A DNA stretch of 64,000 bases from Streptococcus zalophi (GCF_016481285.1 NZ_JAENBP010000002.1:62001-126000); one strand, 5' to 3'; shown: positions 39,642 to 49,788, counted from the first letter of the stretch. Numbers and translations are program-made. The notes: generated by a model from the letters alone, not told the origin.

Positions 39642-40757
39642 TTATTTACCTATAATTTCTTTTAATTTTGTTGTTAATTGGATGACTTCTTCAGTGGTAT
39701 TAAATTCTGAAAAACTAATTCTAATGGATTCTTTTAACTTTTCTGAGTCTTTTCCATAAAAAGCTGCAAGAACATGACTCGGTTCTACATTACCAGCTGT
39801 ACAAGCTGAACCAGTAGAAACTGCAAATCCAGCTAAGTCAAGTTGAGTTAATAAAATACTGTTATTAATTTTTGGAAAACCAATATTAATAATATGGGCA
39901 AGACCATCCTTGGGACTGTTGAGGTAGTATGTTACGCCATCTAGTTGTTTTAAAAAAAGATCTCTTAATGCAACAACATGTTGGTAATTCTCTTTTTGGT
40001 GAGACAAACTGTCTTCTAAAGCCTGAGCCATACCAACAAGGCCAACAAGGTTTTCAGTGCCAGCTCTTTTTTTATCTTCTTGATCACCACCATGAAGCAA
40101 TTTTATCATGTGTAGAGGTTTCGAATAAAGAATTCCAATACCAGTGGGACCATGAAATTTGTGTGCCGATAAGGACATGAGATCAATACCAAGTTCTTCA
40201 GGATAAACAGGAACTTTGCCAATGGCTTGTACAGCATCAACATGAAAAACAGCCTGATGATTTTTCAACAAGTCACCAATTGCTTTAATTGGAAATTGGT
40301 GACCCGTTTCATTGTTTGTATGCATAATGCTAACTAAAATGGTATCGTCTCTTAAAGCATCTTTTACTTGATTAGCACTGATTGTGCCGTCAATTGGAGA
40401 GAGGTAGGTGACTTCAAAGCCATGATTTTTTTCCAAATAAGACATGACATCAAAAACAGAGTGATGTTCAACACTAGTAGTAATGAGGTGCTTACCTTTG
40501 TTCTCATTTGCTAAAGCATACCCTTTTATAGCAGTGTTGTTACTTTCAGTTGCACCTGAAGTTAAAATAATATTTTTAGCATTAACGTTTAAAAGTCGTG
40601 CTATTTTTTCTTTAGCTTCTCTTAATAGTTGATTACTTTTTCTGCCGTAACTATGAATACTAGAAGGGTTAGCAGGTGTAGAATTCATCACTTTAGTCAT
40701 TTGCTCAATGACTGATGGTGTTAAAAAAGTAGTAGATGCATTGTCAAAATAAGGCAT
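39642..40757 (-). CDS. Cysteine desulfurase (NifS/IscS-like)
   Basis: 371-residue PLP enzyme that frees sulfur from cysteine. PLP lysine Lys200 in SAHKFHGP, cofactor-stacking His99 (EHHSV) and catalytic persulfide Cys319 in STGSACTAG on a long loop, as in group I desulfurases. It is separate from the suf cluster and lacks a scaffold gene nearby; partners may be tRNA thiolation enzymes. Sits between prs (two-base gap) and DUF1831 in one transcript. Confidence 0.92.
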   Translation of the reverse strand: MPYFDNASTTFLTPSVIEQMTKVMNSTPANPSSIHSYGRKSNQLLREAKEKIARLLNVNAKNIILTSGATESNNTAIKGYALANENKGKHLITTSVEHHSVFDVMSYLEKNHGFEVTYLSPIDGTISANQVKDALRDDTILVSIMHTNNETGHQFPIKAIGDLLKNHQAVFHVDAVQAIGKVPVYPEELGIDLMSLSAHKFHGPTGIGILYSKPLHMIKLLHGGDQEDKKRAGTENLVGLVGMAQALEDSLSHQKENYQHVVALRDLFLKQLDGVTYYLNSPKDGLAHIINIGFPKINNSILLTQLDLAGFAVSTGSACTAGNVEPSHVLAAFYGKDSEKLKESIRISFSEFNTTEEVIQLTTKLKEIIGK

Positions 40758-40759
40758 AA

Positions 40760-41737
40760 TTAACCTTCTTCATTCTCAGCATGGTAAGCAAATAAGGGGC
40801 TGAGCGGTTGTTTTTCATGAATTCGAATAATAGCATCAGCAATGAGTTCACTTGCTGAAATATAGTGTGCATTTTTAGGGATACGAACGTTTGAGCATAC
40901 AGAATCTGTAATAATGATTTCTTTAATAGGAGCCACTTCTAAAATATCAGCAGCACCACCAGCAAACAATCCGTGACTAGCAACTGCAAAAATCTCTGTA
41001 ACGCCACCACGTTCTAAGATTTTTGCAGCTTCGGCAAAAGTTTTTCCAGTATTTAAAATATCATCAATCAAAATAGCCTTTTTGCCAGCAACATCACCAA
41101 TGATGTAACCTTCTTCACGTTCACTATCATCCATAGAATAATCAATAATAGCTAACGGTGAATCTAAAATTTCAGCAAGGCCACGAGCACGTTTAATGCC
41201 TGAGTTTTTAGGACTAACAACAACGACTTCTTCACCAGTTAAGCCTTTTTCAACATAACTTTTAGCAAACAAAGGGATGGTGAAGAGATTATCTACTGGA
41301 ATGTCAAAAAATCCTTGTACTTGAGAAGCATGAAGATCTAACGTTAAGACACGATCAACGCCTGCTTTTACAAGCATATTTGCTACTAATTTTGCAGTAA
41401 TTGGTTCTCTAGCAGCAGCAATTCTGTCTTGCCTAGAATAACCAAAATAAGGAATAACAACATTAACAGAATGAGCACTGGCACGTTTACATGCATCAAC
41501 CATAATTAAAAGTTCCCAAAGATGATCATTGACAGGGTAACTAGTTGATTGGATGATAAAAATATCATCACCTCGAACGCTTTCTTCAATGTTAATCATT
41601 ATTTCACCATCTGAAAATTGTTTTGATGATAGTTTGCCAAGTGGAATCCCAGCGGCATCGGCAATTTTTTCTGCTATTTCAGTATTTGAGGTTAGTGAAA
41701 AAAGTTTTAGTTGCTTGTCAGCATAACGTTGTGTCAT
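40760..41737 (-). CDS. prs: Ribose-phosphate pyrophosphokinase
   Basis: Makes PRPP for nucleotide, His and Trp synthesis. 325 residues; [15 protein letters not shown] and FGYSRQDR form the ATP/flexible-loop region, [17 protein letters not shown] is the signature, and the PRPP loop reads [11 protein letters not shown]. The loop departs from the usual DTGGT (NTGKT here), as in the second streptococcal Prs paralogue, so this is probably the PrsA2 form with a second copy elsewhere. RBS AAAGGAGC. Leads the prs-desulfurase-DUF1831 transcript. Confidence 0.92.
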   Translation of the reverse strand: MTQRYADKQLKLFSLTSNTEIAEKIADAAGIPLGKLSSKQFSDGEIMINIEESVRGDDIFIIQSTSYPVNDHLWELLIMVDACKRASAHSVNVVIPYFGYSRQDRIAAAREPITAKLVANMLVKAGVDRVLTLDLHASQVQGFFDIPVDNLFTIPLFAKSYVEKGLTGEEVVVVSPKNSGIKRARGLAEILDSPLAIIDYSMDDSEREEGYIIGDVAGKKAILIDDILNTGKTFAEAAKILERGGVTEIFAVASHGLFAGGAADILEVAPIKEIIITDSVCSNVRIPKNAHYISASELIADAIIRIHEKQPLSPLFAYHAENEEG

Positions 41738-41767
41738 TATAGTTTTGCTCCTTTTTATGATAAGTCT

Positions 41768-41776
41768 ATTTTAACA
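41768..41776 (-). promoter_or_regulatory. Extended -10 promoter of prs
   Basis: Minus strand TGTTAAAAT (TAAAAT at plus 41768-41773), about 31 bases before the prs ATG; -35 unclear. Confidence 0.45.
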
Positions 41777-41818
41777 AAAAAGCTAAAATATTTCAGTGAT
41801 TTTTTTAAAAGACTAAAA

Positions 41819-42388
41819 TTAATTCCCATGTAAATAGTGATAAACTCTTGCCACTTTACTTTTAGCATATTTAAATTGAATGTGATGTTGTTCTAAAAAG
41901 GAATCAAAGTCTGATTTTCCCTTTTTGGCATCAGATACTTCTAGTTCTAATTCATAATCAGAGTTGTCTTCATAAGTATTGTGATCTAATGCTAATAAAC
42001 CAATTTCAAGTTTTGTTTCACGTCGTTTTGTGGTTAAAGCCCCCCAGACTTTAATCGTCGATAAATCAATTTTAGTATTGTCTAAAATATTTTTAATTTT
42101 AGAATTAGGAATTTTAAAATCTGTTATGAGTTCTTTTGCTTGATTTAATGTTAGTGGCAGATTATATTCGTAATTTCCTATTTTTTGAGGCACTTTTAGT
42201 GTCATTTCTGCTGAATTTTGATAAGTTCTAATACGTAGAGACATTTTTTGCTTTTTAATCTCTTGATTAGGATTATCTATGTAATAATTGGTTTGTGTCA
42301 CGATAGGAATATGGGCAAATAGTTTATCAAGTGCCTGAAATTCCTCTTTACTTAGTAGTGTTTTATATTCTATCTCTAAATGATTCAT
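41819..42388 (-). CDS. CYTH domain protein (triphosphate tunnel family)
   Basis: 189 residues. The CYTH signature ExExK is present at the N-terminus (LEIEYK), followed by LRIRTY and MTLKVPQ and a run of charged residues facing the tunnel. Members bind triphosphate groups; inorganic triphosphatase or thiamine triphosphatase activity is the most likely. Divergent from relQ with about 95 bases between starts. The same neighbours occur in Bacillus (yjbK near the relQ-type gene). Confidence 0.87.
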   Translation of the reverse strand: MNHLEIEYKTLLSKEEFQALDKLFAHIPIVTQTNYYIDNPNQEIKKQKMSLRIRTYQNSAEMTLKVPQKIGNYEYNLPLTLNQAKELITDFKIPNSKIKNILDNTKIDLSTIKVWGALTTKRRETKLEIGLLALDHNTYEDNSDYELELEVSDAKKGKSDFDSFLEQHHIQFKYAKSKVARVYHYLHGN

Positions 42389-42415
42389 ACTGTTTTCCTT
42401 TAACCCCTATTTTTA

Positions 42416-42424
42416 TGGTATAAT
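42416..42424 (+). promoter_or_regulatory. Extended -10 promoter of the relQ operon
   Basis: TGGTATAAT (TATAAT at 42419-42424), 59 bases upstream of relQ. The same sequence family as at hflX and the SGNH and HAD genes. Confidence 0.6.
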
Positions 42425-42482
42425 AAGTTGTTACATTAATTTTATAAAAAAGTTAATACTTTTACAAGGAAGGTGTGCTCTG

Positions 42483-43154
42483 ATGGTCGAAAATTGGGAA
42501 GAGTTTTTAGATCCTTATATTCAAACAGTTGGAGAACTTAAGATTAAGTTGCGTGGTGTCAGAAAACAGTTTAGAAAACAAAAACTACATTCACCAATAG
42601 AATTTGTCACAGGACGTGTTAAATCGGTTGAAAGTATTAAAGAAAAAATGATTGTTCGTTCTATTAGTGAAGAAAACCTAGCAACTGACATGCAAGATAT
42701 AGCTGGACTTAGAATTATGGTGCAGTTTGTTGATGATATCTATGAGGTACTTGAATTACTAAGAAACAGAAAAGACATGAACATTGTTATTGAACGTGAT
42801 TACATTAATCATAAGAAAGAGAGTGGTTATCGCTCTTATCATGTGATTGTTGAATATCCGGTTGAGACGATTACTGGTCAAAAAAAGGTTTTAGCAGAAA
42901 TACAAATTAGAACCTTAGCCATGAATTTTTGGGCAACAATTGAGCATTCTCTTAATTACAAATATAAGGGAGAATTTCCTGATCAAATTAAGGAACGTCT
43001 TGAAATTACGGCAAGAATAGCTTTTCAACTAGATGAAGAAATGCGTAAAATTAGAGATGATATCAGAGAAGCTCAGCTTTTATTTGATTCAGAGACTAGA
43101 AAATTAAACGATGGTGTAGGAAATAGTGATGACACAGATGAATTATACAGATAA
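42483..43154 (+). CDS. relQ: Small alarmone synthetase RelQ
   Basis: Makes (p)ppGpp from GTP/GDP and ATP without a hydrolase domain. 223 residues; synthetase motifs [29 protein letters not shown] and [22 protein letters not shown] are intact, and the C-terminal helix ([13 protein letters not shown]) serves tetramer formation. First gene of relQ-nadK-rluD-pta, an operon known in S. mutans. Overlaps nadK by 26 bases. Confidence 0.95.
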   Translation: MVENWEEFLDPYIQTVGELKIKLRGVRKQFRKQKLHSPIEFVTGRVKSVESIKEKMIVRSISEENLATDMQDIAGLRIMVQFVDDIYEVLELLRNRKDMNIVIERDYINHKKESGYRSYHVIVEYPVETITGQKKVLAEIQIRTLAMNFWATIEHSLNYKYKGEFPDQIKERLEITARIAFQLDEEMRKIRDDIREAQLLFDSETRKLNDGVGNSDDTDELYR

Positions 43155-43962
43155 GATAAGAGTGGCAATAATTGCTAATGGTAAATACGAAAGTAAACGT
43201 GTGGCCTCAAAATTATTTACCGCTTTTCGCAATGACCCTAAATTTTATTTAACCAAAAAGAATCCCGATGTTGTCATTACTATTGGTGGTGATGGTATGC
43301 TCTTGTCAGCTTTTCATATGTATGAAAATGAGTTAGACAAGGTTAGATTTGTTGGTATTCATACAGGACATTTAGGCTTTTATACCGATTATCAAGATTT
43401 TGAAGTAGATACACTCTTAAAGCGTTTACGTCTTGATAGTGGTAGTAAGGTGACTTATCCTGTTTTAAAAGTAACCATTACCTTACTAGATGAAAGAGTG
43501 ATTACCGCTCTAGCACTCAATGAAGGAACCATTAAGCGCGTTGAAAAAACGATGGTTGCTGATGTGATCATTAATCATGTCAAGCTTGAGCGTTTTAGAG
43601 GTGATGGTCTTGCTGTATCAACGCCAACAGGTAGCACAGCCTACAATAAGTCTTTAGGTGGTGCTATATTGCATCCAACTATTGAAGCTCTTCAATTGAC
43701 AGAAATTGCTAGCTTAAACAATCGTGTTTATCGGACACTAGGAAGTTCTATTGTTGTTCCTAAAAAAGACAAGATTGAAATTATTCCTAAAAGAAGAGGT
43801 AATTACATCGTTTCAGTAGATAATCGTACTTTTTCTTACAAAAATGTTGCCAAAATTGAATTTGAAATTGCTGATCAAAAAGTAAGTTTTGTTGAGACGG
43901 CTAGTCACACTAGTTTCTGGCAACGGGTTAAAGATGCTTTTATCGGAGAAGATGAAGCATGA
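43129..43962 (+). CDS. nadK: NAD kinase
   Basis: ATP-dependent phosphorylation of NAD to NADP. 277 residues from ATG 43129 ([14 protein letters not shown]), the conserved streptococcal N-terminus, with AGGAAAT upstream inside relQ. GGDGMLLS with GGDG at 53-56, NEGTIKR and the glycine-rich [12 protein letters not shown] are the family motifs. Coupled to relQ and rluD by overlaps. Confidence 0.95.
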   Translation: MTQMNYTDKIRVAIIANGKYESKRVASKLFTAFRNDPKFYLTKKNPDVVITIGGDGMLLSAFHMYENELDKVRFVGIHTGHLGFYTDYQDFEVDTLLKRLRLDSGSKVTYPVLKVTITLLDERVITALALNEGTIKRVEKTMVADVIINHVKLERFRGDGLAVSTPTGSTAYNKSLGGAILHPTIEALQLTEIASLNNRVYRTLGSSIVVPKKDKIEIIPKRRGNYIVSVDNRTFSYKNVAKIEFEIADQKVSFVETASHTSFWQRVKDAFIGEDEA

Positions 43963-44849
43963 GATTTGAATTTAAAGCAGATCGATCTTGCAAAGTGAAG
44001 AGTTTTTTAAAAGAGCATGATATTTCAAGAGGTTTGTTGGCTAAAATCAAATACAAAGGTGGCAATATATGGGTAAACGGCATTGAGCAAAATGCCATCT
44101 ATAATCTTAGTGAAGGTGATGTTGTTACCGTTAATATTCCTAATGAAGCAGCCTATGAAAAACTAAAGGCGGTCCCATTTTCCCTTGATATTGTTTATGA
44201 AGACGATCATTATCTGGTGATTAATAAACCAGTTGGCTATGCAAGTATCCCAAGTGCTATCCATGATAATACCATTGCTAATTTTGTGAAACACTACATT
44301 ATTGAACAAGGTTATGACAATAAACAAATTCATATCGTTACTAGACTTGATAGAGATACTAGTGGGTTGATGTTGTTTGCTAAACATGGTTATGCTCATG
44401 CAAGACTTGATAAGCAATTACAGACAAAAGCCATCAAAAAACGTTACTATGCACTGGTTGATGGAGAAGAAGACTTACCACAATTTGGTGAAATAACAGC
44501 TCCAATTGCTCGTGATATCGACAGTATCATTACAAGACGTGTTCATGAATCAGGAAAACCTGCGAAAACAAGTTTTCAAGTTGTTGAACAGTACGGTACT
44601 GTGAAGCTTGTCGATATTGAACTTCATACGGGAAGAACTCATCAAATTAGAGTGCATTTCTCGCATCTAGGTCATCCTTTGTTAGGAGATGATCTTTATG
44701 GCGGCTCTTTAGATAAAGGCATTAAACGCCAAGCGTTACATTGTTATTATTTATCGTTTGTAGACCCATTTACAAATCAATTGATGACCTTCTCAAGTGG
44801 CTTGACAGATGACTTTGAAAGAGTTATTCTATATTTAAAAAATCAATAA
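43959..44849 (+). CDS. RluD-type 23S rRNA pseudouridine synthase
   Basis: 296 residues. N-terminal S4-like part, then the synthase core with RLDRDTSG, catalytic Asp131. [12 protein letters not shown] is the second typical motif. This is the third gene of the relQ operon (often called rluD or rluE; yjbO in Bacillus). The exact uridine cannot be assigned from sequence. Overlaps nadK by four bases. Confidence 0.9.
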   Translation: MRFEFKADRSCKVKSFLKEHDISRGLLAKIKYKGGNIWVNGIEQNAIYNLSEGDVVTVNIPNEAAYEKLKAVPFSLDIVYEDDHYLVINKPVGYASIPSAIHDNTIANFVKHYIIEQGYDNKQIHIVTRLDRDTSGLMLFAKHGYAHARLDKQLQTKAIKKRYYALVDGEEDLPQFGEITAPIARDIDSIITRRVHESGKPAKTSFQVVEQYGTVKLVDIELHTGRTHQIRVHFSHLGHPLLGDDLYGGSLDKGIKRQALHCYYLSFVDPFTNQLMTFSSGLTDDFERVILYLKNQ

Positions 44850-44859
44850 GGATGGTATA

Positions 44860-45843
44860 ATGAAAACATTATTTGACACATTAACAGAAAAAATTACTGG
44901 TAAAAATCTTAAAATTGTCTTTCCAGAAGGTGATGATGAGCGTGTGATTAGAGCAGCTGGTCGTTTGAAAGCAGAAGGTATTTTAGAACCAATCATTCTT
45001 GGTGATGAAGTATTGGTTAAAGCGCTTTTGATTGAACAGGGCTTTCCAATGAAAAACATCACCATCATTGATCCTAATGATTATGTTCACTTTGAATATA
45101 TGAAGCAAGAATTCTTAGAATTACGTAAAGGCAAAGTCAATGAAGAACAAGCAGATGATATTTTGAAAGACGTTAACTATTTTGGTGTGATGCTTGTTCA
45201 AATGGGCTTGGCTGATGGTATGGTTAGTGGAGCTGCTCATTCAACTGCTGATACTGTTCGTCCTGCCCTTCAAATCATTAAAACTAAACCAGGTGTGTCA
45301 AGAACATCAGGTGTTTTCATTATGAATCGTGAAACAACCAATGAAAAATTAATTTTCGCAGATTGTGCGATTAATATTGATCCAGCAGCAAATGAATTAG
45401 CAGAAATTGCTGTCAATACTGCTGAAACTGCTAAAATCTTTGATATCGAACCACGTGTTGCTATGCTAAGCTTTTCATCAAAAGGAAGTGGTAAATCACC
45501 AGCAGTTGACAAGGTAGCACAAGCCACTCAAATGGCTAAGGAACTTGCACCAAATCTTAACATTGATGGTGAATTACAATTTGACGCGGCATATGTTCCA
45601 GCAGCTGCTAAAATTAAAGCTCCTGGTAGTCGTGTGGCGGGTTATGCTAATGTCTTTGTCTTCCCAGATCTTCAATCAGGAAATATCGGGTACAAAATTG
45701 CTGAACGTTTAGGAATGTTTGAAGCCATTGGTCCAATTTTACAAGGATTAAACAAACCTGTTAATGACCTATCAAGAGGCTCAAACGACGAAGATATTTA
45801 CAAATTAGCCATTATTACTGCAGCACAAGCTCTTGATAACTAA
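44860..45843 (+). CDS. pta: Phosphate acetyltransferase
   Basis: Converts acetyl-CoA and phosphate to acetyl phosphate, the first half of the acetate pathway. 327 residues, the short single-domain form. VFPEGDDERVIRAA at the N-terminus, GMVSGAAHSTADTVRPALQ and VFVFPDLQSGNIGYKI are typical. RBS AAGGA. The start codon overlaps a TATAAT-like string (TATAATG), which I take as chance. Last gene of the relQ operon; a hairpin follows. Confidence 0.95.
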   Translation: MKTLFDTLTEKITGKNLKIVFPEGDDERVIRAAGRLKAEGILEPIILGDEVLVKALLIEQGFPMKNITIIDPNDYVHFEYMKQEFLELRKGKVNEEQADDILKDVNYFGVMLVQMGLADGMVSGAAHSTADTVRPALQIIKTKPGVSRTSGVFIMNRETTNEKLIFADCAINIDPAANELAEIAVNTAETAKIFDIEPRVAMLSFSSKGSGKSPAVDKVAQATQMAKELAPNLNIDGELQFDAAYVPAAAKIKAPGSRVAGYANVFVFPDLQSGNIGYKIAERLGMFEAIGPILQGLNKPVNDLSRGSNDEDIYKLAIITAAQALDN

Positions 45844-45858
45844 TAATAAACCAATGAG

Positions 45859-45887
45859 ACCCAAACTAAATTAGTTTGGGTTTTTTT
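45859..45887 (+). terminator. Terminator after pta
   Basis: ACCCAAACTAA / TTAGTTTGGGT stem followed by seven T. Confidence 0.9.
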
Positions 45888-45908
45888 AGTCACTAATTCT
45901 GTTTTTAC

Positions 45909-45936
45909 TTGATTATCTTTACCAATGTAATATAAT
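45909..45936 (+). promoter_or_regulatory. Promoter of pepC
   Basis: TTGATT (45909-45914), 16 bases, TATAAT (45931-45936), 37 bases before the ATG. Confidence 0.7.
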
Positions 45937-45973
45937 AAATACTATATTATTTTTTAAAGAAAAGGAGTAATCG

Positions 45974-47305
45974 ATGAAAAATATTACGAATGATTTTACG
46001 GAAAAATTATTTAACGATTATGAGGAAAATACAAAATTTTCTGCTATTGAAAATGCTGTGACACACAATGGATTATTAAAATCTCTTGAAACACGTCAAA
46101 GCGCTATTGAAAATCATTATGCTTTTTCTATTGATTTGACAAAAGACCCTGTTGCCAACCAAAAAGCTTCAGGCCGTTGCTGGATGTTTGCTGCACTTAA
46201 TACTTTTCGTCATAAATTAATTCATGACTATCAATTAGAAAATTTTGAATTATCTCAAGCACATACTTTTTTCTGGGATAAGTATGAAAAGTCAAATTGG
46301 TTCTTAGAACAAATTATTGCATCAGCAGACCAAGAATTAGGAAGTAGAAAAGTTAAATTCCTTTTGGACACACCACAACAAGACGGTGGACAATGGGATA
46401 TGGTTGTTTCTCTATTTGAAAAATATGGTGTCGTACCAAAAGCGATTTACCCAGAATCAATCTCTTCAAGTGCCAGTCGTGAATTAAACACTTACCTTAA
46501 TAAATTATTGCGCCAATACGCACAAGAATTAAGAGATCTTGTAGCTTCAAAAGCTTCTGATGAAGATATTCAAGCCAAAAAAGAAACTTTCCTTCAAGAA
46601 ATTTTCAATTTCTTAGCGATGAATCTTGGATTGCCACCACGCCAATTCAATTTTTCATATCGTGATAAGAATGATAAATATGTTACTGAAAAAGATATCA
46701 CACCACAAGCTTTTTATGACAAATATGTTGGCCTAAAATTATCTGATTATGTTTCAATTATCAATGCACCAACTGCTGATAAACCTTTCGGAAAATCATA
46801 TACAGTTGAACTCTTAGGTAATGTGGTTGGTAGTCGTGATGTTAAATATCTAAACCTTGAGATGGACCGTTTTAAAGAATTAGCCATCAAGCAAATGCAA
46901 CTTGGTGAGACTGTCTGGTTTGGTTGTGATGTTGGACAATCAAGTGATCGTAAAAATGGTGTTATGGCCCTAAATACTTATGACTTCTCATCTAGCATGG
47001 ACATTTCTCTGACTCAAGATAAGGCTGGACGCCTTGATTATAGTGAAAGTCTAATGACTCATGCTATGGTCTTAACTGGGGTTGATTTGGATGAAAATGA
47101 TCAACCATTAAAATGGAAGATTGAAAATTCTTGGGGTGAAAAAGTTGGTGAGAAAGGCTATTTTGTTGCAAGCGATGCTTGGATGGACGAATACACTTAC
47201 CAAATTGTTGTTAGAAAAGAACTCTTAACCAAAGAAGAATTAGCAGCTTATGAAGCAACACCAAAAGTGTTGGCACCTTGGGATCCAATGGGAGCTTTAG
47301 CTTAA
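45974..47305 (+). CDS. pepC: Aminopeptidase C (bleomycin hydrolase family)
   Basis: Cytoplasmic cysteine aminopeptidase of peptidase family C1, 443 residues. Catalytic Cys69 in ASGRCWMF, His363 in THAMVLTG and Asn385 in ENSWGE. Broad N-terminal exopeptidase that releases amino acids from imported peptides. RBS AAGGAG. The C-terminal AWDPMG-type tail (APWDPMGALA) plugs the active site in this family. Confidence 0.96.
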   Translation: MKNITNDFTEKLFNDYEENTKFSAIENAVTHNGLLKSLETRQSAIENHYAFSIDLTKDPVANQKASGRCWMFAALNTFRHKLIHDYQLENFELSQAHTFFWDKYEKSNWFLEQIIASADQELGSRKVKFLLDTPQQDGGQWDMVVSLFEKYGVVPKAIYPESISSSASRELNTYLNKLLRQYAQELRDLVASKASDEDIQAKKETFLQEIFNFLAMNLGLPPRQFNFSYRDKNDKYVTEKDITPQAFYDKYVGLKLSDYVSIINAPTADKPFGKSYTVELLGNVVGSRDVKYLNLEMDRFKELAIKQMQLGETVWFGCDVGQSSDRKNGVMALNTYDFSSSMDISLTQDKAGRLDYSESLMTHAMVLTGVDLDENDQPLKWKIENSWGEKVGEKGYFVASDAWMDEYTYQIVVRKELLTKEELAAYEATPKVLAPWDPMGALA

Positions 47306-47309
47306 TAAA

Positions 47310-47345
47310 AATAAGACTACTGAAAAATCAGTAGTCTTATTTTTT
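47310..47345. terminator. Bidirectional terminator between pepC and the ABC permease gene
   Basis: AATAAGACTACTGA / TCAGTAGTCTTATT stem, perfect, with a four-base loop and A/T runs on either side. It touches the stop codon of the minus-strand permease gene. Confidence 0.9.
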
Positions 47346-48954
47346 ATGGTAATTGATTCCAAAATCTTTTCTTGATGCGTAAGTGTAAGAATAAAAGCAA
47401 AGGAATAATAACTGTCATATTAATAATGCTTATTGCTAATGGGTCATAAATCCTACTAAAATAAACTTCAGCCATGATTAGTATTGCACCAAAAATAAAA
47501 TTGCCAAAAATAATTCCGACAGTTAACCATTTTCCTTTTCCTCTAGAAAATAATTGTGTAATATTTTGCCAATTAAGTGATAATAGTTTATAGTCCCTTT
47601 GATAAAGCCATTCGCTACTTAAATAGGATGATAATAAAAGTCCCATAACAAAGAAGAAATATAGCATAATTGGGATATGTAAAAAAACGAAAGCAACAAT
47701 AGTATAAACAATTAATGGAATGGAGAGCTGGAGGAGTAGAAGTGAGTAGAATTTTTGTTTAAGAAAAAAGGAAAAACTAAATGGTAACGTTTTAATAAAA
47801 TTGAAGTTTTCACGTTCTAAAGACATTGCAACCCCAATAAAACTCGATGGAGATGAGGTAAAGTTTCCTAAAACTACACCAATTAGAAAAGCAATTCCAA
47901 AATAACTTAGACTGAGATTTAAACCATTAGTGCCATTTTCATAATTAAACAATGGTCTTAAAAAAGAAAAAGGTAAAAGAATTGGCATCAAAAAGCTTTG
48001 TACAATTAATGTACCATTGATAATAGTTGAAAAATGATGTTTTAGTAATAAGATGTTTAAGTCTGAATTATTTTTTGATTTTCTTTTCTTTGTTATAGAA
48101 GTTTTTTGTAAATCAATATTTTTTAATTGTTTAATATAATTAGGAATGATATTTTTTTTGATATAAACCATTAATCCTAACAAGAATACAAAACTTAACC
48201 AAAAATTTATTAAACTAGAAGAACTCATTGGATTAGCAACAACATCATAAAATCCTCTAAAATAAGGAATATTTGGAAACACGATTGTACTGTTTTCTAT
48301 GCTAATTTCAGCACTTACATTTTGAATCAAAATGACCATTGTTAGTGAAATAATGGTAGAAACAATCATAATAGTTGTTGAAATGAATTTTTTGTAAGGA
48401 CTTTGAACGAGAATATTACCAGTAACATTAATAAGGATAATAGCAATTGAATTAATCAGCAGTATTAATACAAAAAATAATAAGATGGCAAGAAGTGTAC
48501 CAATTAGAAGCCCTAGACGTTGTTCAAATGCAATACAAAATAAAGCGAAAATTGGCATTAAAAACATTAAAGAATTCCCTTGAGATGATAATAGCTTAGC
48601 AAGATAAACTTCTTGAGACTTTATTGGTAAAGGTAAATAGAGATTACTGTCTTTACTATCATAAAAAACAGAAAAAAATGTAGAAAAAGCTTGAATAATA
48701 GAAATTAGTGAAAAAACACCAACTTGAATAGAGAATAAACCGGCATGAACACTATAATCAATACCAATAAAAAGATAAAGAAGAATGAAAGTAAAAACGA
48801 TCATTCCTACTAGTTGTTGTTGCATCATTTTTTTATAGACAGTTATTTTTTTGTGTGGATTTTTTTTCTGTTTATTTCTTAAAGCAGTAGCGGCTTGAGG
48901 ATTGGTGTATAGAATATTAATTTTTATGAGTTCCCAAATGTTTGACCAATTCAT
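47344..48954 (-). CDS. ABC transporter permease (exporter type)
   Basis: 536-residue membrane protein with some twelve hydrophobic segments and no substrate-binding domain. The N-terminal cytoplasmic region contains TALRNKQKKNPHKK and KMMQQQLVG, seen in Firmicutes exporter permeases next to YthP-like ATPases. Substrate unknown. It overlaps the ATPase gene by four bases, so the two form one ABC exporter. Confidence 0.85.
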   Translation of the reverse strand: MNWSNIWELIKINILYTNPQAATALRNKQKKNPHKKITVYKKMMQQQLVGMIVFTFILLYLFIGIDYSVHAGLFSIQVGVFSLISIIQAFSTFFSVFYDSKDSNLYLPLPIKSQEVYLAKLLSSQGNSLMFLMPIFALFCIAFEQRLGLLIGTLLAILLFFVLILLINSIAIILINVTGNILVQSPYKKFISTTIMIVSTIISLTMVILIQNVSAEISIENSTIVFPNIPYFRGFYDVVANPMSSSSLINFWLSFVFLLGLMVYIKKNIIPNYIKQLKNIDLQKTSITKKRKSKNNSDLNILLLKHHFSTIINGTLIVQSFLMPILLPFSFLRPLFNYENGTNGLNLSLSYFGIAFLIGVVLGNFTSSPSSFIGVAMSLERENFNFIKTLPFSFSFFLKQKFYSLLLLQLSIPLIVYTIVAFVFLHIPIMLYFFFVMGLLLSSYLSSEWLYQRDYKLLSLNWQNITQLFSRGKGKWLTVGIIFGNFIFGAILIMAEVYFSRIYDPLAISIINMTVIIPLLLFLHLRIKKRFWNQLP

Positions 48955-49697
48955 TTAAGATCACCTGCCTCTTGTCTACCATTTTTTCCAGCTAATTCAA
49001 GATAAATGGTCTCAAGATCTTTATCTGGATAATTCTCTTTTAATTCTGATAAGGTACCAACAAAAATTAGCTGACCTTTTCTTAAGATACCGATGCGATC
49101 ACAAAGTTGTTCAGCAACTGATAAGACATGTGTTGAAAAAAGGACTGTATTGCCTTCTTTAGCATGCCTTTTCATCATTTCTTTTAAATCAAAAGAAGCT
49201 TGTGGATCAAGTCCTGTTAAAGGTTCATCTAAAATCCAAATATCAGGATTTGGTATTAGTGCGCCTATAATCATCGCTTTTTGTCGCATCCCGTGAGAAA
49301 AACTATCAATGGTTTCATATTGTTTGTCTGAAATATCAAAAAGATTAGTTAATTCGTTAATTCTTTCTTTGGTAACATTATCAGAAATGCCATAAATTTT
49401 TGCAATAAAATGCCAATACTCATTAGCTGATAAACTAAGGAAAATATCTGGAGAGTCTGCAACATAGGCAATTCTTTTCTTTATGGCATCACGGTTTTCA
49501 TCAAGAGGTAAATTATCAACTAAAATCTTACCATAGCTTGGTTCAATAATTGATGTTAAAAGACTAATAGTAGTGGTTTTACCGGCTCCGTTATGACCGA
49601 TTAGACCAAAAATTTCACCATTATTAATGGTTAAGTTGAGATCGCTTAAAGCGTCAAAATCACCATAACGTTTTGTTATATGTTCAAAAGTAATCAT
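48951..49697 (-). CDS. ABC transporter ATP-binding protein (exporter type)
   Basis: 248 residues from ATG 49697. Walker A GHNGAGKTT at 34-42, signature FSHGMRQK (degenerate from LSGGQ), Walker B WILDEPLTGLD. I reject the longer frame from 49781 because a strong promoter (49729-49757) lies inside it and an AAAGGAAC RBS precedes 49697. Forms an exporter with the downstream permease; similar pairs are used for drug, peptide or lipid export. Confidence 0.9.
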   Translation of the reverse strand: MITFEHITKRYGDFDALSDLNLTINNGEIFGLIGHNGAGKTTTISLLTSIIEPSYGKILVDNLPLDENRDAIKKRIAYVADSPDIFLSLSANEYWHFIAKIYGISDNVTKERINELTNLFDISDKQYETIDSFSHGMRQKAMIIGALIPNPDIWILDEPLTGLDPQASFDLKEMMKRHAKEGNTVLFSTHVLSVAEQLCDRIGILRKGQLIFVGTLSELKENYPDKDLETIYLELAGKNGRQEAGDLK

Positions 49698-49728
49698 TTC
49701 CAGAGTTCCTTTCATATTATTTATAATA

Positions 49729-49757
49729 ATTGTACTTAAAGCATAATACAAAGTCAA
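49729..49757 (-). promoter_or_regulatory. Promoter of the ABC exporter genes
   Basis: Minus strand TTGACT (plus 49752-49757), 17 bases, TACAAT (49729-49734), 32 bases before ATG 49697. Confidence 0.75.
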
Positions 49758-49788
49758 GTTAAAACGGAACAGAGTCATCAATCTAAAA

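Noticed and set aside
42165..42172. Exact cin-box TACGAATA on the minus strand
   Set aside because: It is inside the CYTH coding sequence, far from any gene start on that strand, so it cannot act as a promoter for a known gene.
44852..44862. TGGTATAAT overlapping the pta start codon, like an extended -10 promoter
   Set aside because: A start point about seven bases later would fall inside pta and remove the start codon and the RBS AAGGA. pta is already served by the relQ promoter; chance overlap is simpler.
45017..45030. cre-like TTAAAGCGCTTTTG inside pta
   Set aside because: Three mismatches to the consensus and deep within a coding region of common codons.
49697..49781. Longer start for the ABC ATPase at 49781
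   Set aside because: The extra 28 residues would span a strong TTGACT-17-TACAAT promoter and lack an RBS; the conserved ATPase N-terminus begins at 49697.
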